Part shown: in pieces, positions 18,396 to 27,133 of the stretch
How positions within the stretch are numbered: position 1 is the first letter of the stretch
Layout of the letters: the number at the start of each line of letters is the position of its first letter
Assembly (NCBI RefSeq): GCF_000784355.1
Contig: NZ_KN360926.1
Coordinates: 1 to 64,000, forward strand
Source of the DNA: Methanolacinia paynteri
GTDB lineage: Archaea; Halobacteriota; Methanomicrobia; Methanomicrobiales; Methanomicrobiaceae
DNA: 64,000 bases
Direction: 5' to 3'
The notes under the pieces: model-generated
What the model saw: the letters and a program-made list of their open reading frames with translations, nothing else
Told to the model about the DNA's origin: nothing
The model's database searches: none
Program-made: the position numbers and the translations under genes

Positions 18396-19280
18396 CTATT
18401 TGAAGAAAGGTTCCCTCGCATCGACTGCAGCCCTGAAGAGGTCTTCCATCTCCTTTCCGCGTTTTCCCCTTATGTCGATGTGATTGTCGTTCCTGAGAAG
18501 GCACGGTTTCAGGAAACCATCCGATGTAATCCTGAGCCGGTTGCAGTGCCCACAGAATTCGTTGTTATGCATCGGTTTTACAATCTCTATCTCGGCTCCT
18601 TCGAGGCAGTATTTCTTCCGGTGATGCATCCTTCTTGTAATTATGGTCCTTGACCTGGTCTCCAGATCCTCCTCCAGCTTATTTATGTCAAATCCCCCGC
18701 ATTCGCCACTGCTGAAATCCATCAGTTCGATAAACTGCAGTACCAGGTTTTCTTTTGTTTTTGCAAATTCAATAAAATCATCGATCTCGGTGTCATTGAT
18801 CCCTTTTAGCAGGACTACATTCAGTTTTACAGGGGTAAGACCTTCAGCAATTGCCGCGTCGATACCGGCGAGAACTTTGTCGAGAGAATCGACACCGCTT
18901 ATCTCTTTATAGCGTTCCCGGCTCAGGCTGTCTATACTGATGTTGACCCTTGACAGGCCGGCCTCTTTTAGGTCATGTGCGCAACCCGCAAGAAGAGTGC
19001 CGTTTGTAGTAAGTGAAGACTGCATGCTTTCCGGGATCATGGAGATGATCTCGCAGATATCCTTCCTGAGAAGAGGCTCTCCGCCGGTCAGCTTCACGCT
19101 GTTTATATTGAAGAGTTCCGCGACCCTGAAGATCTCGCGAAGATCCTCTATCGGGATCTCCCCGCCAGATTTTTTCTCTCCCTCCCGGTGGCAGTATGAA
19201 CATTTCAGGTTGCACTTAGGAGTAAGGCTTATCCTGAGGTTGGTAACCGGCCTGTTATAGCGATCAATCAGGTGCTCCAT
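18396..19280 (-). CDS. moaA: GTP 3',8-cyclase MoaA (molybdenum cofactor)
   Basis: A 294-residue radical SAM enzyme with CNLKCSYC at residues 23-30 and the C-terminal HCNRLRITSDG plus CLL that hold the second 4Fe-4S cluster. It converts GTP to the 3',8-cyclo intermediate of molybdopterin, needed for the Mo/W formylmethanofuran and formate dehydrogenases of methanogens. Start 19280 has AGGGGA 5 bases upstream; the alternative ATG at 19304 lies inside the rlmE gene. The chosen start still overlaps rlmE by 17 bp. Confidence 0.93.
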   Translation of the reverse strand: MEHLIDRYNRPVTNLRISLTPKCNLKCSYCHREGEKKSGGEIPIEDLREIFRVAELFNINSVKLTGGEPLLRKDICEIISMIPESMQSSLTTNGTLLAGCAHDLKEAGLSRVNISIDSLSRERYKEISGVDSLDKVLAGIDAAIAEGLTPVKLNVVLLKGINDTEIDDFIEFAKTKENLVLQFIELMDFSSGECGGFDINKLEEDLETRSRTIITRRMHHRKKYCLEGAEIEIVKPMHNNEFCGHCNRLRITSDGFLKPCLLRNDNHIDIRGKRGKEMEDLFRAAVDAREPFFK

Positions 19281-19863
19281 TGTATCCCCTGAAATTTTTT
19301 GCAATGATATATGTCTCAGTGCTTCCCCTGCGTGACGCCGTTGTCCTGTAGACCTTCACGGAATAGAAAGATCCCCTGATATCGTTCAGCAGTTCCGGGA
19401 ACATCTCTCCCTGGAAGGATTTTATGACAAAGTTTCCGCCTTGTTTAAGGACTCTGCGGGCGAACTCAAATGCTTCCTGATTGAGTCCTATAGCTCTTGC
19501 CTGATCGTATGATTTGCTTCCGGAAAGTTTGGGAGATGCGTCGCATACCACTACATTAACCTCGTGAATATGCGAGATGATCTTTTCCTGTATCTTTTCA
19601 GTTGTGAAATCTCCTGTTATCTGTATTGTATTCTCTATTGGGGCGATTGGATTCAGATCGACGCCTACAATAGCTCCTGAAGTCATATCGCGCAGCACCT
19701 GCATCCAGCTTCCGGGTGCAGCACCGAGATCTACGACATTGTCGTCATCCCTGATTATGGCGAACCGCTTCTGGATATCGAGAAGCTTGTATGCGGCCCT
19801 TGAACGATAGCCTTCGGATCTGGATTTATTGTAATATTTGTCCTTTCCCCACTGAGATCCCAT
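19264..19863 (-). CDS. rlmE: RlmE/FtsJ rRNA 2'-O-ribose methyltransferase
   Basis: A 199-residue SAM methyltransferase. The AdoMet motif DLGAAPGSWMQ, catalytic K-D-K elements (SRAAYKLL near residue 25, VVCDASP, GNFVIKSFQG) and C-terminal ASRRGSTETYIIAKNF match the RrmJ family, which modifies the A loop of 23S rRNA. Standard length. Co-transcribed with moaA; divergent from pcn across a 248-bp region. Confidence 0.93.
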   Translation of the reverse strand: MGSQWGKDKYYNKSRSEGYRSRAAYKLLDIQKRFAIIRDDDNVVDLGAAPGSWMQVLRDMTSGAIVGVDLNPIAPIENTIQITGDFTTEKIQEKIISHIHEVNVVVCDASPKLSGSKSYDQARAIGLNQEAFEFARRVLKQGGNFVIKSFQGEMFPELLNDIRGSFYSVKVYRTTASRRGSTETYIIAKNFRGYNGAPD

Positions 19864-20111
19864 AATTCTCCTGATTAAAGTATAATTTAAATTTTGTCAG
19901 CACTTCATATAAATCATTCAATATGTGCATAGTGAAAGTGCATGGCATATCGCCATACTTTTTTAACGCTTTTTTCATATCGAATCCGATCTTTTACACG
20001 AAAACCAATCAAAATATATTTCTCTTCTCTGCCTAATTTAAGAATAATATAATAAATGTACGGATAAACACTATATGTTTAATCTTAACATTCAGGATTA
20101 CGGGGTAGAAT

Positions 20112-20855
20112 ATGTTAAAAGCAGCAATTAACACTGGTATCTTTAAGGAATTAATAGATGTAATGGCCGCAATGGTTACGGAATGCCGCATGCACGTCAG
20201 CTCTGAAGGCTTCAAGATGCGTGCCGTAGATACGGCCAACGTTGCAATGGTATCCCTCGAACTCTCATCCAATGCATTTACTTCTTACAATGCAACGGAG
20301 AACGAGATCGGGGTTGACATCAACAAGATGAAGAATATCGTCGCAATGATGGAAAGAGATGAGATCCTTTCTCTTGAGCTCCCTGAAGGAGGCCATAAGA
20401 TGGAGATGTCTTTTTCGGGCTATAAATACTCCATCGCGCTTCTGGATGTGAATACGGTACGCAAGGATCCGAACCCCCCGTCTATAAGCCTTCCGGGAAA
20501 GGTCGTAATATCGGGTACAGCGCTTAATAATTCGATCAAAGCAGCCGCACTCGTCTCGGATAAGATCGCATTCGGTATAAATCCCGACAAGGGAGTCTTC
20601 TATATGGAGGCAGACGGGGATATGGATCACATCTATTATGAGCTTGCGAAAGAGGATCTCGTCTCGTTTATCCCGGCAGAGGCAAGATCTCTGTTCTCAC
20701 TGGATTACCTGAAGGACCTTGGAAGGGTTATGGGCAAATCCGATCAGGTCGAGATTCATATCGGTGTGGATCACCCTGTTAAATTCGTATTCAGCATCGC
20801 AGACGGAAAAGGGCATGTAGAATATCTTCTTGCACCGCGTATTGAAGCTGACTGA
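20112..20855 (+). CDS. pcn: DNA polymerase sliding clamp PCNA
   Basis: A 247-residue PCNA, the normal length. The start MLKAAINTGIFKELID, the central VNTVRKDPNPPSISLPGKVVISG and the C-terminal YLLAPRIEAD are typical. It forms the trimeric ring that tethers polymerase, FEN1 and ligase. TATA (CACTATATG) lies near 20066-20076. priL follows after 2 bases, so clamp and primase large subunit are coupled, a frequent archaeal replication pairing. Confidence 0.96.
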   Translation: MLKAAINTGIFKELIDVMAAMVTECRMHVSSEGFKMRAVDTANVAMVSLELSSNAFTSYNATENEIGVDINKMKNIVAMMERDEILSLELPEGGHKMEMSFSGYKYSIALLDVNTVRKDPNPPSISLPGKVVISGTALNNSIKAAALVSDKIAFGINPDKGVFYMEADGDMDHIYYELAKEDLVSFIPAEARSLFSLDYLKDLGRVMGKSDQVEIHIGVDHPVKFVFSIADGKGHVEYLLAPRIEAD

Positions 20856-20857
20856 AG

Positions 20858-21901
20858 ATGCCGGTTGAGCTCGACAAGAAAGACCTTGCAAAATATCCTT
20901 TTTTAAAAGAAGCCCAGAAACTTGTCGGCGAAAGTGGTTACTCTATCGATTCTCTTATCGGTAAAAAATCCTTCATTGTCAAAAAAGGCGCTGAAAGGGT
21001 TGAGAAAGCAATAAAATTCGACTACAACTTCGATGATGTCCGGCTCGATATGGCCGAGTGGGAGATCTTGTCATATGCATTCGCAAGGATCCTGATCTCA
21101 TGCCTGAGCGAGAGGAATCTTATCGGTCGTTTATGCCGCTATGAATCTGAAAGGGCCTCTTTTTTTCTCCAGGCTGAAGTGCCGGATAAAAAAAATTACA
21201 TAGCCTCTGTAGTCGGCCTTAATCCTGACGAGAACCAGATCCCTGTCATCGAATATATCGGTCTCTGCACGACCCTGCACGATTCGAAATGGAGGCTGAT
21301 AAACAGGGATGTCGGCTCAGGTTTTGTAAAGATCGATAAGAGCGAATATGATGAACTGATAAAAGAGAGAATCCGGGCGATGCTCGAGGATCAGCTCCCC
21401 CTTAAGGTGGGTGAAGAGATCTGCGGCATGCTCAAATCCCTTACTGACGAACTTTCCGCCGGCTACCAGGAGATGCTCCTGGAACAGTTCGGGGAAGTGG
21501 ATGAAGACTCCTTCCCTCCGTGCATGAAGGCAATAATAAACGCGGTTACCGAAGGAACGAATATTCCTCACACCGCCCGGTTTTCACTCACGGCATTCAT
21601 GCATGTAATCGGTATGGACAGCACCCAGATCGTTGAGGTCTATACACGCGCCCCTGATTTCGATGTGGAAAAGACGATGTACCAGGTCGAGCATATCTCG
21701 GGCAGCGGGGGAACCGAGTATACTCCCCCGTCGTGTCCGACCATGAAGACATACGGATTATGCGTAAACAGGGATTCTTATTGCAAAAATATCAGCCATC
21801 CTTTGTCATATTACAGGGCAAGAAAGAAGGCCCAGAAGAATAATCCTGCAGATAATGAGGAAAAACCTCAGAGCAGTCAAAATAAAGAAGAGAATTCCTG
21901 A
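20858..21901 (+). CDS. priL: DNA primase large subunit PriL
   Basis: A 347-residue primase regulatory subunit. The C-terminal Fe-S domain is recognisable (CPTMKTYGLC, then YCKN and HPLSYYRARK), and the upstream HTARFSLTAFMHVIGM motif is the family signature. It works with the catalytic subunit PriS, not in this window, to start RNA/DNA primers. Starts 2 bases after pcn. The C-terminal tail (KNNPADNEEKPQ) is low-complexity. Confidence 0.93.
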   Translation: MPVELDKKDLAKYPFLKEAQKLVGESGYSIDSLIGKKSFIVKKGAERVEKAIKFDYNFDDVRLDMAEWEILSYAFARILISCLSERNLIGRLCRYESERASFFLQAEVPDKKNYIASVVGLNPDENQIPVIEYIGLCTTLHDSKWRLINRDVGSGFVKIDKSEYDELIKERIRAMLEDQLPLKVGEEICGMLKSLTDELSAGYQEMLLEQFGEVDEDSFPPCMKAIINAVTEGTNIPHTARFSLTAFMHVIGMDSTQIVEVYTRAPDFDVEKTMYQVEHISGSGGTEYTPPSCPTMKTYGLCVNRDSYCKNISHPLSYYRARKKAQKNNPADNEEKPQSSQNKEENS

Positions 21902-21905
21902 TCTT

Positions 21906-22088
21906 TTATTGAGCCTTATAGGTATTGCTGATTAAATATCCGCCTGCGCTCATGCATGCCATGAATAATATGAGGGCGAGAAGTGTTGCATATCCTGCCG
22001 GCAAAACCATCGGAAGGGCAAATACTGCAAGTATTAACACGATAAGGCTTGCTGCAGCAACAGATACATCCAGTACGACCGAATTCAT
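21906..22088 (-). CDS. small two-helix membrane protein
   Basis: A 60-residue protein with two hydrophobic segments (about residues 8-30 and 33-54) separated by a Pro-Gly turn (VLPAGYA). It is convergent with priL and ends 4 bp from it. Not recognised. The composition is that of a genuine small membrane protein, and the open frame fills the gap between priL and the thiN promoter. Confidence 0.5.
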   Translation of the reverse strand: MNSVVLDVSVAAASLIVLILAVFALPMVLPAGYATLLALILFMACMSAGGYLISNTYKAQ

Positions 22089-22193
22089 GAATACATATTG
22101 GTAAATTCCCTTTATTAATGATAGGTAGGAATTCCCGTCATCTCATTTCCGGCGACCTCTCATGAAATAAAGTATAATGACCATATAATTATC

Positions 22194-22748
22194 ATGGGCC
22201 CGGACGGAAAAGAGAAAGTAATCGGAGCGGTTCAAAAGGCAGTCGGAAAGATCTCGGAATATATGAACTCCAAACTGATACCGGAAGTCGGAATGAACAT
22301 AGGGTTCGCGATTCCCGATGCGACGTCAGTAAGTGATGTTGCAGCGGTGGAGGGAAGAATCGTCAGAAAAGGAGATGCCGTATTTCCGGTAGGAGACGTT
22401 AAGATGGGTGCAAGCGATCATGTTGCACGGATAATAATAACGGCAATGAAATACGATCCTGAAATGAGGGCCGCAGCAAACGTCCGGTATTCCGATGCGA
22501 TTCTTAAGGTACTGGAAGATATGCCGCTTGAAATCCGGTCGTTCGACCGGGGCAGAGAACCTGCGGGTGTCAGCACCATGGACTGGGGTGTTGCCTCGTG
22601 CTGCAGTGAGGACGACGTGCCCGACGTAATCTATGACATGGGGGCAGTCGGAAAAGAGCCTATGATACGAATTCTCGGTGAAGATCCTGCCTCTGTCGTC
22701 AATAATATTCTTATGCTCTCAGAACGCATAAATGATAAAATATTGTAG
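22194..22748 (+). CDS. thiN: ThiN-family thiamine-phosphate synthase domain protein
   Basis: A 184-residue stand-alone ThiN domain, with the SFDRGREPAG and TMDWG motifs seen in the C-terminal domain of archaeal ThiDN. ThiN condenses the pyrimidine and thiazole moieties into thiamine phosphate; without the ThiD half it may instead be a ligand-sensing protein. A TATA-like AGTATAATGA about 25 bp before the ATG suggests a leaderless start. rps17e follows 9 bp later. Confidence 0.8.
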   Translation: MGPDGKEKVIGAVQKAVGKISEYMNSKLIPEVGMNIGFAIPDATSVSDVAAVEGRIVRKGDAVFPVGDVKMGASDHVARIIITAMKYDPEMRAAANVRYSDAILKVLEDMPLEIRSFDRGREPAGVSTMDWGVASCCSEDDVPDVIYDMGAVGKEPMIRILGEDPASVVNNILMLSERINDKIL

Positions 22749-22757
22749 GTAGAGTAA

Positions 22758-22949
22758 ATGGCAATTAAACCGACATACATCAAAGCGACAAGTCTTGAAC
22801 TTCTTGAGAAGCACGGAGACAAATTTACAGGAAGTTTCGACGAGAACAAACTGGCAGTATCCGAAGTTGCAATCATAAGCTCAAAGCGTGTCCGCAACAG
22901 AATTGCAGGCGCAGTGACGAGAAAAGTTAATAGAAGAAAAAACATATAA
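22758..22949 (+). CDS. rps17e: 30S ribosomal protein S17e
   Basis: A 63-residue archaeal/eukaryotic-type ribosomal protein. The start MAIKPTYIKATS, the middle FDENKLAV and the basic tail (VTRKVNRRKNI) are diagnostic of S17e. It lies between thiN and dapA with gaps of 9 and 6 bp, so all are probably on one transcript. Confidence 0.93.
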   Translation: MAIKPTYIKATSLELLEKHGDKFTGSFDENKLAVSEVAIISSKRVRNRIAGAVTRKVNRRKNI

Positions 22950-22955
22950 ATCCTC

Positions 22956-23831
22956 ATGTTTGAGGGTGTTTATCCGGCACTAATTACTCCTTTTAGGGAT
23001 AACCTGAACCGGGATCTCGATCTTGACGGGTTATCTTCCAATATTGAATTCCTGATTTCAGAAGGAGTTCATGGAATTGTCCCATGCGGCTCCACCGGCG
23101 AATCGGCAACGCTTACTTTTGAGGAGCATGAGAAAGTAACCTCAAAGGCTATCGATACGGCAAACGGCAGGGTGCCTGTGCTTGCCGGAACCGGCTCCAA
23201 TAACACCGTGGAAGCGGTCAGGTTTACCAAAGCTGCAAAGGACCAGGGAGCTGACGGTGTCCTTGTTCTCAGCCCGTATTACAATAAGCCCAACAGGTCC
23301 GGGCTTGTCAAGCATTACAACACGCTTGCCGATCTGGATATACCGGTAGTCGTCTATAATGTGCCCGGAAGAACGGGACAGAATCTTCCTGCCGATCTTA
23401 TAATCGAGCTGGCGGAAAACCCGAACATAGTAGGGATCAAAGAGGCATCCGGCGATCTCTCGCAGATGTCAAGGATCATCGAGGGAACCATCGATATGGA
23501 TTTTGATGTGATCTCCGGTGACGACATGCTGACACTTCCCCTTCTTGCCATCGGCGGGACAGGGGTCATAAGCGTGGCCGCAAATGTCGAGCCAGGCCGT
23601 ATGGTTTCCATGTACGAAAACTTCATGGCAGGAGACCTTGAGGCCGCCCGAAAGATCCATTTCGAGATGGGCCCTCTCTTCAGGGGGATGTTCATAGAGA
23701 CGAACCCGATACCTGTAAAGAAGGCCGTCGGACTCCGGGGGATGGCGGCAGGCCCATTAAGGCTCCCTCTTGACGATCTTGAGGAAGAGAAGGTTAATTC
23801 ATTGAAGGAGGTTCTGAACCTTTATGATTAA
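22956..23831 (+). CDS. dapA: 4-hydroxy-tetrahydrodipicolinate synthase DapA
   Basis: A 291-residue aldolase-type barrel. GSTGESATL, the YYNKPNRSG region, YNVPGRTG and the Schiff-base Lys in VGIKEASGD are present. It condenses pyruvate and aspartate semialdehyde in the diaminopimelate route to lysine. It overlaps dapB by 8 bases; asd, which makes its substrate, lies 1 kb downstream on the same strand. Confidence 0.96.
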   Translation: MFEGVYPALITPFRDNLNRDLDLDGLSSNIEFLISEGVHGIVPCGSTGESATLTFEEHEKVTSKAIDTANGRVPVLAGTGSNNTVEAVRFTKAAKDQGADGVLVLSPYYNKPNRSGLVKHYNTLADLDIPVVVYNVPGRTGQNLPADLIIELAENPNIVGIKEASGDLSQMSRIIEGTIDMDFDVISGDDMLTLPLLAIGGTGVISVAANVEPGRMVSMYENFMAGDLEAARKIHFEMGPLFRGMFIETNPIPVKKAVGLRGMAAGPLRLPLDDLEEEKVNSLKEVLNLYD

Positions 23832-24585
23832 AGTTGCAATATGCGGCGCCCTCGGAAGGATGGGGCAGACTATAGGAAAGATGGTCGATGAATCTGACGA
23901 CCTGGAGCTTGTAGGCGGGATAGATGTAAAAGCAGGCAGTACTTTTGGTGTTGAAGTTTTTCCGTCCACGGAGATTGAAAAGTTCCTTGAGGAGAAGAAA
24001 CCTGATGTCCTTGTAGACTTCACGATCGCATCCGCTGCAGTTGGGAATATCCGTGCCGCCTCGAAACACAAAGTAGCGCTTGTAGTCGGGACCACGGGAT
24101 TTACTCCCGAACAGCGCAGTGAGATCAATTCAATGATCGAAGGGAATGTTCCCGCCGTGATATCCAGCAATTTCAGTGTTGGGGTCAATATCTTCTGGAA
24201 ACTTGTGAGGGAAGCTGCGAAGAGGCTTGGCGATTACGATATCGAAGTCATCGAGGCCCATCACCATTTCAAAAAGGATGCACCCAGCGGAACCGCGAAC
24301 ACGATAATCGATATCATCAAACAGGAAGTCGGCGACAGGGAGGAAATGTACGGCCGGAAGGGCATGGTCGGAGAGAGAGGCAACGAGATCGGAGTTCATG
24401 TCATCCGCGGCGGCGATATCGTAGGTGACCATTCCGTTCTTTTCGCGGGCAACAATGAAGTGATCGAACTCTCTCACAGGGCCTCTGATCGCGCAGTGTT
24501 TGCGCACGGCGTATTAAGATCAATAAGATGGGTCTATGGAAAGAGTCCTGCCGTTTATTCGATGAACGACGTGCTTAATCTTTGA
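23824..24585 (+). CDS. dapB: 4-hydroxy-tetrahydrodipicolinate reductase DapB
   Basis: A 253-residue reductase with the N-terminal Rossmann motif AICGALGRMGQTIG, the conserved EAHHHFKKDAPSGTA active-site stretch and the substrate loop of the C-terminal domain. It reduces the DapA product with NAD(P)H. Translationally coupled to dapA through the 8-base overlap. Normal length. Confidence 0.96.
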   Translation: MIKVAICGALGRMGQTIGKMVDESDDLELVGGIDVKAGSTFGVEVFPSTEIEKFLEEKKPDVLVDFTIASAAVGNIRAASKHKVALVVGTTGFTPEQRSEINSMIEGNVPAVISSNFSVGVNIFWKLVREAAKRLGDYDIEVIEAHHHFKKDAPSGTANTIIDIIKQEVGDREEMYGRKGMVGERGNEIGVHVIRGGDIVGDHSVLFAGNNEVIELSHRASDRAVFAHGVLRSIRWVYGKSPAVYSMNDVLNL

Positions 24586-24666
24586 ATAATAATGCATTTT
24601 TTTCATTGATAACAATCGAAACTTTATTTTTCTTTAATTGGCATACTTTCTTCGAGGTTTTTAAAA

Positions 24667-24840
24667 ATGGTAGCAGTTGTAGACGCTGATAAATGCACAG
24701 GCTGTGAAACCTGCGTAGATGTCTGTCCTTCAGAAGCAATTCATATGGAGGATGGCATTGCCGTCGTTGACGCTGATGCATGTGTAGATTGTGAATCCTG
24801 TGTGGATGAGTGCCCTGCAGAGGCAATCCACATGGAGTAA
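24667..24840 (+). CDS. small 2[4Fe-4S] ferredoxin
   Basis: A 57-residue ferredoxin with two CX2CX2CX3CP clusters (KCTGCETCVDVCP and ACVDCESCVDECP), each followed by EAIHME. The two halves are near-perfect internal repeats (VVDADxC ... EAIHME), a minimal clostridial-type fold. It is a cytoplasmic one-electron carrier. It sits alone between dapB and asd (82 and 51 bp gaps) with TATA-like TTTATTTTTC upstream, so it may have its own promoter. Confidence 0.93.
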   Translation: MVAVVDADKCTGCETCVDVCPSEAIHMEDGIAVVDADACVDCESCVDECPAEAIHME

Positions 24841-24891
24841 AAAAGGAAAATAATCCTTTTATACTTAAGTTAACCTATCCTTTTCTAATCC

Positions 24892-25911
24892 ATGATCAAT
24901 GTAGGAGTACTTGGTGCGACCGGGGCTGTAGGTCAGAGGTTTGTTCAGCTTCTTTCCGATCATCCGTGGTTTAACCTGCAGACACTAACCGCCTCTGAAA
25001 GAAGTGCGGGCAAAAGGTACTGTGATGCCGTCAACTGGCGGCTTGATGAACCGTTCCCGGAAAGTGCAGGAGAAATAATTGTTAAAGATACTACTGTGGA
25101 CTGTGTAAAAGATCTCGACCTGGTCTTTTCCGCGCTTCCCGCCGACCTTGCCGGAGGGCTGGAGACCGCCATTGCAGATGCGGGCGTTGGCGTTTTCAGC
25201 AATGCCTCCTCCCACAGGATGGACGCGGATGTTCCTCTTGTCGTGCCCGAAGTAAATCCCGATCATCTCGGCCTGATTGATGTCCAGCGTGACAGGGGCC
25301 GTGACGGTTTCATCGTTACGAACCCTAACTGTTCGACAATTGTCATGGTAATGGCGTTAAATCCGATCAGGAACCGCAGCTTCAGCGATGTCCGTGTCGC
25401 AACGATGCAGGCAATCTCGGGAGCAGGCTTTCAGGGAGTCTCGGCGATGGAGATCTATGACAACGTCGTTCCTTACATCGGTTCAGAGGAAAAAAAGATG
25501 GAGACGGAGCCCCTGAAGATCATGGGGCGCCTGGACGGGTCAGTTATACAAAATGCCGGATTTTCCGTCAGCGCCAGCTGCCACAGGGTTCCTGTAATAG
25601 ATGGCCACACGCTGGCTATATGGGCGGATGTTAAAGAGGAGCCCGATCTGATAAAGGACGATTTCAGAAATTACAGGGCGCCTTTCTCAGGTCTTCCGAC
25701 CCAGCCGGCCGAATCCGTTCATTTCTTCGATAAAGAGCAGGATCGCCCGCAGCCCAGGCTCGATCGCCGCCGCGGGGATGGTATGACCGTCTCTGTAGGT
25801 CGTGTGCGCGAGGGATTAAGATTTATAGCTATGGGCCATAATACCATACGTGGAGCAGCCGGAGCTTCGGTAATGAATGCGGAACTGGCCGTCAGCAAAA
25901 AAGTTCTCTGA
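24892..25911 (+). CDS. asd: aspartate-semialdehyde dehydrogenase
   Basis: A 339-residue enzyme of the archaeal/fungal Asd type. The NADP-binding [13 protein letters not shown], the catalytic Cys in TNPNCSTI, and [15 protein letters not shown] are seen, with the active His in ASCHRVPV. It reduces aspartyl phosphate to the semialdehyde used by DapA and by threonine and methionine synthesis. The ATG lies about 25 bp after a TATA-like TTTATACTT, so it is probably leaderless. albA follows 16 bp later. Confidence 0.95.
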   Translation: MINVGVLGATGAVGQRFVQLLSDHPWFNLQTLTASERSAGKRYCDAVNWRLDEPFPESAGEIIVKDTTVDCVKDLDLVFSALPADLAGGLETAIADAGVGVFSNASSHRMDADVPLVVPEVNPDHLGLIDVQRDRGRDGFIVTNPNCSTIVMVMALNPIRNRSFSDVRVATMQAISGAGFQGVSAMEIYDNVVPYIGSEEKKMETEPLKIMGRLDGSVIQNAGFSVSASCHRVPVIDGHTLAIWADVKEEPDLIKDDFRNYRAPFSGLPTQPAESVHFFDKEQDRPQPRLDRRRGDGMTVSVGRVREGLRFIAMGHNTIRGAAGASVMNAELAVSKKVL

Positions 25912-25927
25912 AGAGGAGATGGTTACA

Positions 25928-26197
25928 GTGTCAGACAACACAGTGTTCGTAGGAAACAAACCTGTTATGAACTATGTTCTTGCAGTAGTGACGCAGTTCA
26001 ATCAGGGTGCAGAGGAAGTATCGGTAAAGGCGAGAGGGAAGGCGATTTCCAGGGCTGTGGATACGGCGGAGATCGCCCTGAACAGATTTCTTGAAAATGT
26101 GCAGAAATCTGATATTCTGACCTCTACTGAGATTGTAGATACTGAAAGCGGTAAGACCAATGTCTCAAGCATTGAAATTACCTTAAAAAGGATTTAA
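25928..26197 (+). CDS. albA: DNA/RNA-binding protein Alba
   Basis: An 89-residue chromatin protein ([30 protein letters not shown]). The lysine pair of Sac10b-type Alba is partly replaced by VGNKP. GTG 25928 is chosen: AGGAG at 25914-25918 ends 9 bases before it, whereas the ATG at 25919 touches the SD. Protein length then matches the family. Alba coats DNA and RNA and is a major nucleoid protein in many methanogens. Confidence 0.9.
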   Translation: MSDNTVFVGNKPVMNYVLAVVTQFNQGAEEVSVKARGKAISRAVDTAEIALNRFLENVQKSDILTSTEIVDTESGKTNVSSIEITLKRI

Positions 26198-26254
26198 TCC
26201 TCTTTTTAACTTTTGACCATAAAGACTATATTGCCTGATTGATTACATTTACTG

Positions 26255-26710
26255 ATGAAAAAATTGCTTCCGGTTGTGGTCATACTATTCGCCGTATTTC
26301 TCGTGTCTCCTGTAATGGCGAATGAAACTATGGGCCGTTATAGTTATATTCAGGTGGAATCGGTAGCAATTGATGTAATAGATCTGGATAAAGCCACATT
26401 CAATGTTACTTACCAGGTGGATGACAATGTGGATTTCCTTGTATTGCTACTCGGAAAAAATGATTTAAAACAAAAATTATGCGAAATATTCGATCTTGAT
26501 AGTTGCAGTTTTGAATCTGTCGGGATGAACCATGCGAGTTTTGCTTCAGATATTCATTCATATAATTACGGGGAAGGAACGTACTGGTTCCCTGAAATGA
26601 CCTTCAAAACGGAGATACCCAACCTGACCATAAAAGCGCAGGATAGTTCCAAGACATTTGATTCGGTACAGGAGTTCCCCGGCATCGGGTACTTCTACGA
26701 AGTTCCTTAA
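26255..26710 (+). CDS. secreted hypothetical protein
   Basis: A 151-residue protein with a clear signal peptide (MKKLL, hydrophobic to about residue 19, then PVMANE with an AxA-like cleavage site). The mature part is beta-rich, with two Cys (KLCEIF, DSCSF) that could pair. No domain recognised. No transmembrane anchor follows, so it is probably released or bound at the surface. Short promoter region (57 bp) after albA. Confidence 0.65.
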   Translation: MKKLLPVVVILFAVFLVSPVMANETMGRYSYIQVESVAIDVIDLDKATFNVTYQVDDNVDFLVLLLGKNDLKQKLCEIFDLDSCSFESVGMNHASFASDIHSYNYGEGTYWFPEMTFKTEIPNLTIKAQDSSKTFDSVQEFPGIGYFYEVP

Positions 26711-27133
26711 TCTCTTTTTCAATATTATAGTTTGAACAGATGCGTTTATACATCCATATCTCTATGGAAGTCCTTCAGAGGGCTCAGTCAGGTATTCTAA
26801 AAAGTCCTGCATTAACTCCTGTTTAATTCTTCACAGATATCTTTAGATTGCACAATACAGCGAATAAGAAATATGGGCGATATGTTTCTCTTATCTGTAT
26901 TATTGTCCTGATGTAAACTTTGACCTCCGGGTCAGGCATAACTACAGTTTCGACACTATGTTATCCGGAATTAAACAAAAAAAAATGATCCGCGAACACA
27001 GTTTATCAATTTTGAAATCCTGGCATAGAAACCAAAATCTGTTTGAGTAGCATGTTTGCCCACATCCTCATGGAAGAAGGTAAATCAAATAACCTGCTAT
27101 TGATCCCAAAATAATCAGATGAAATAAAAAAAA
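26711..27133. other. intergenic region between convergent genes
   Basis: 423 bp of AT-rich sequence between the secreted protein (+) and the DUF373 gene (-). I see no convincing open frame, RNA gene, repeat or strong hairpin in it. Confidence 0.5.
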
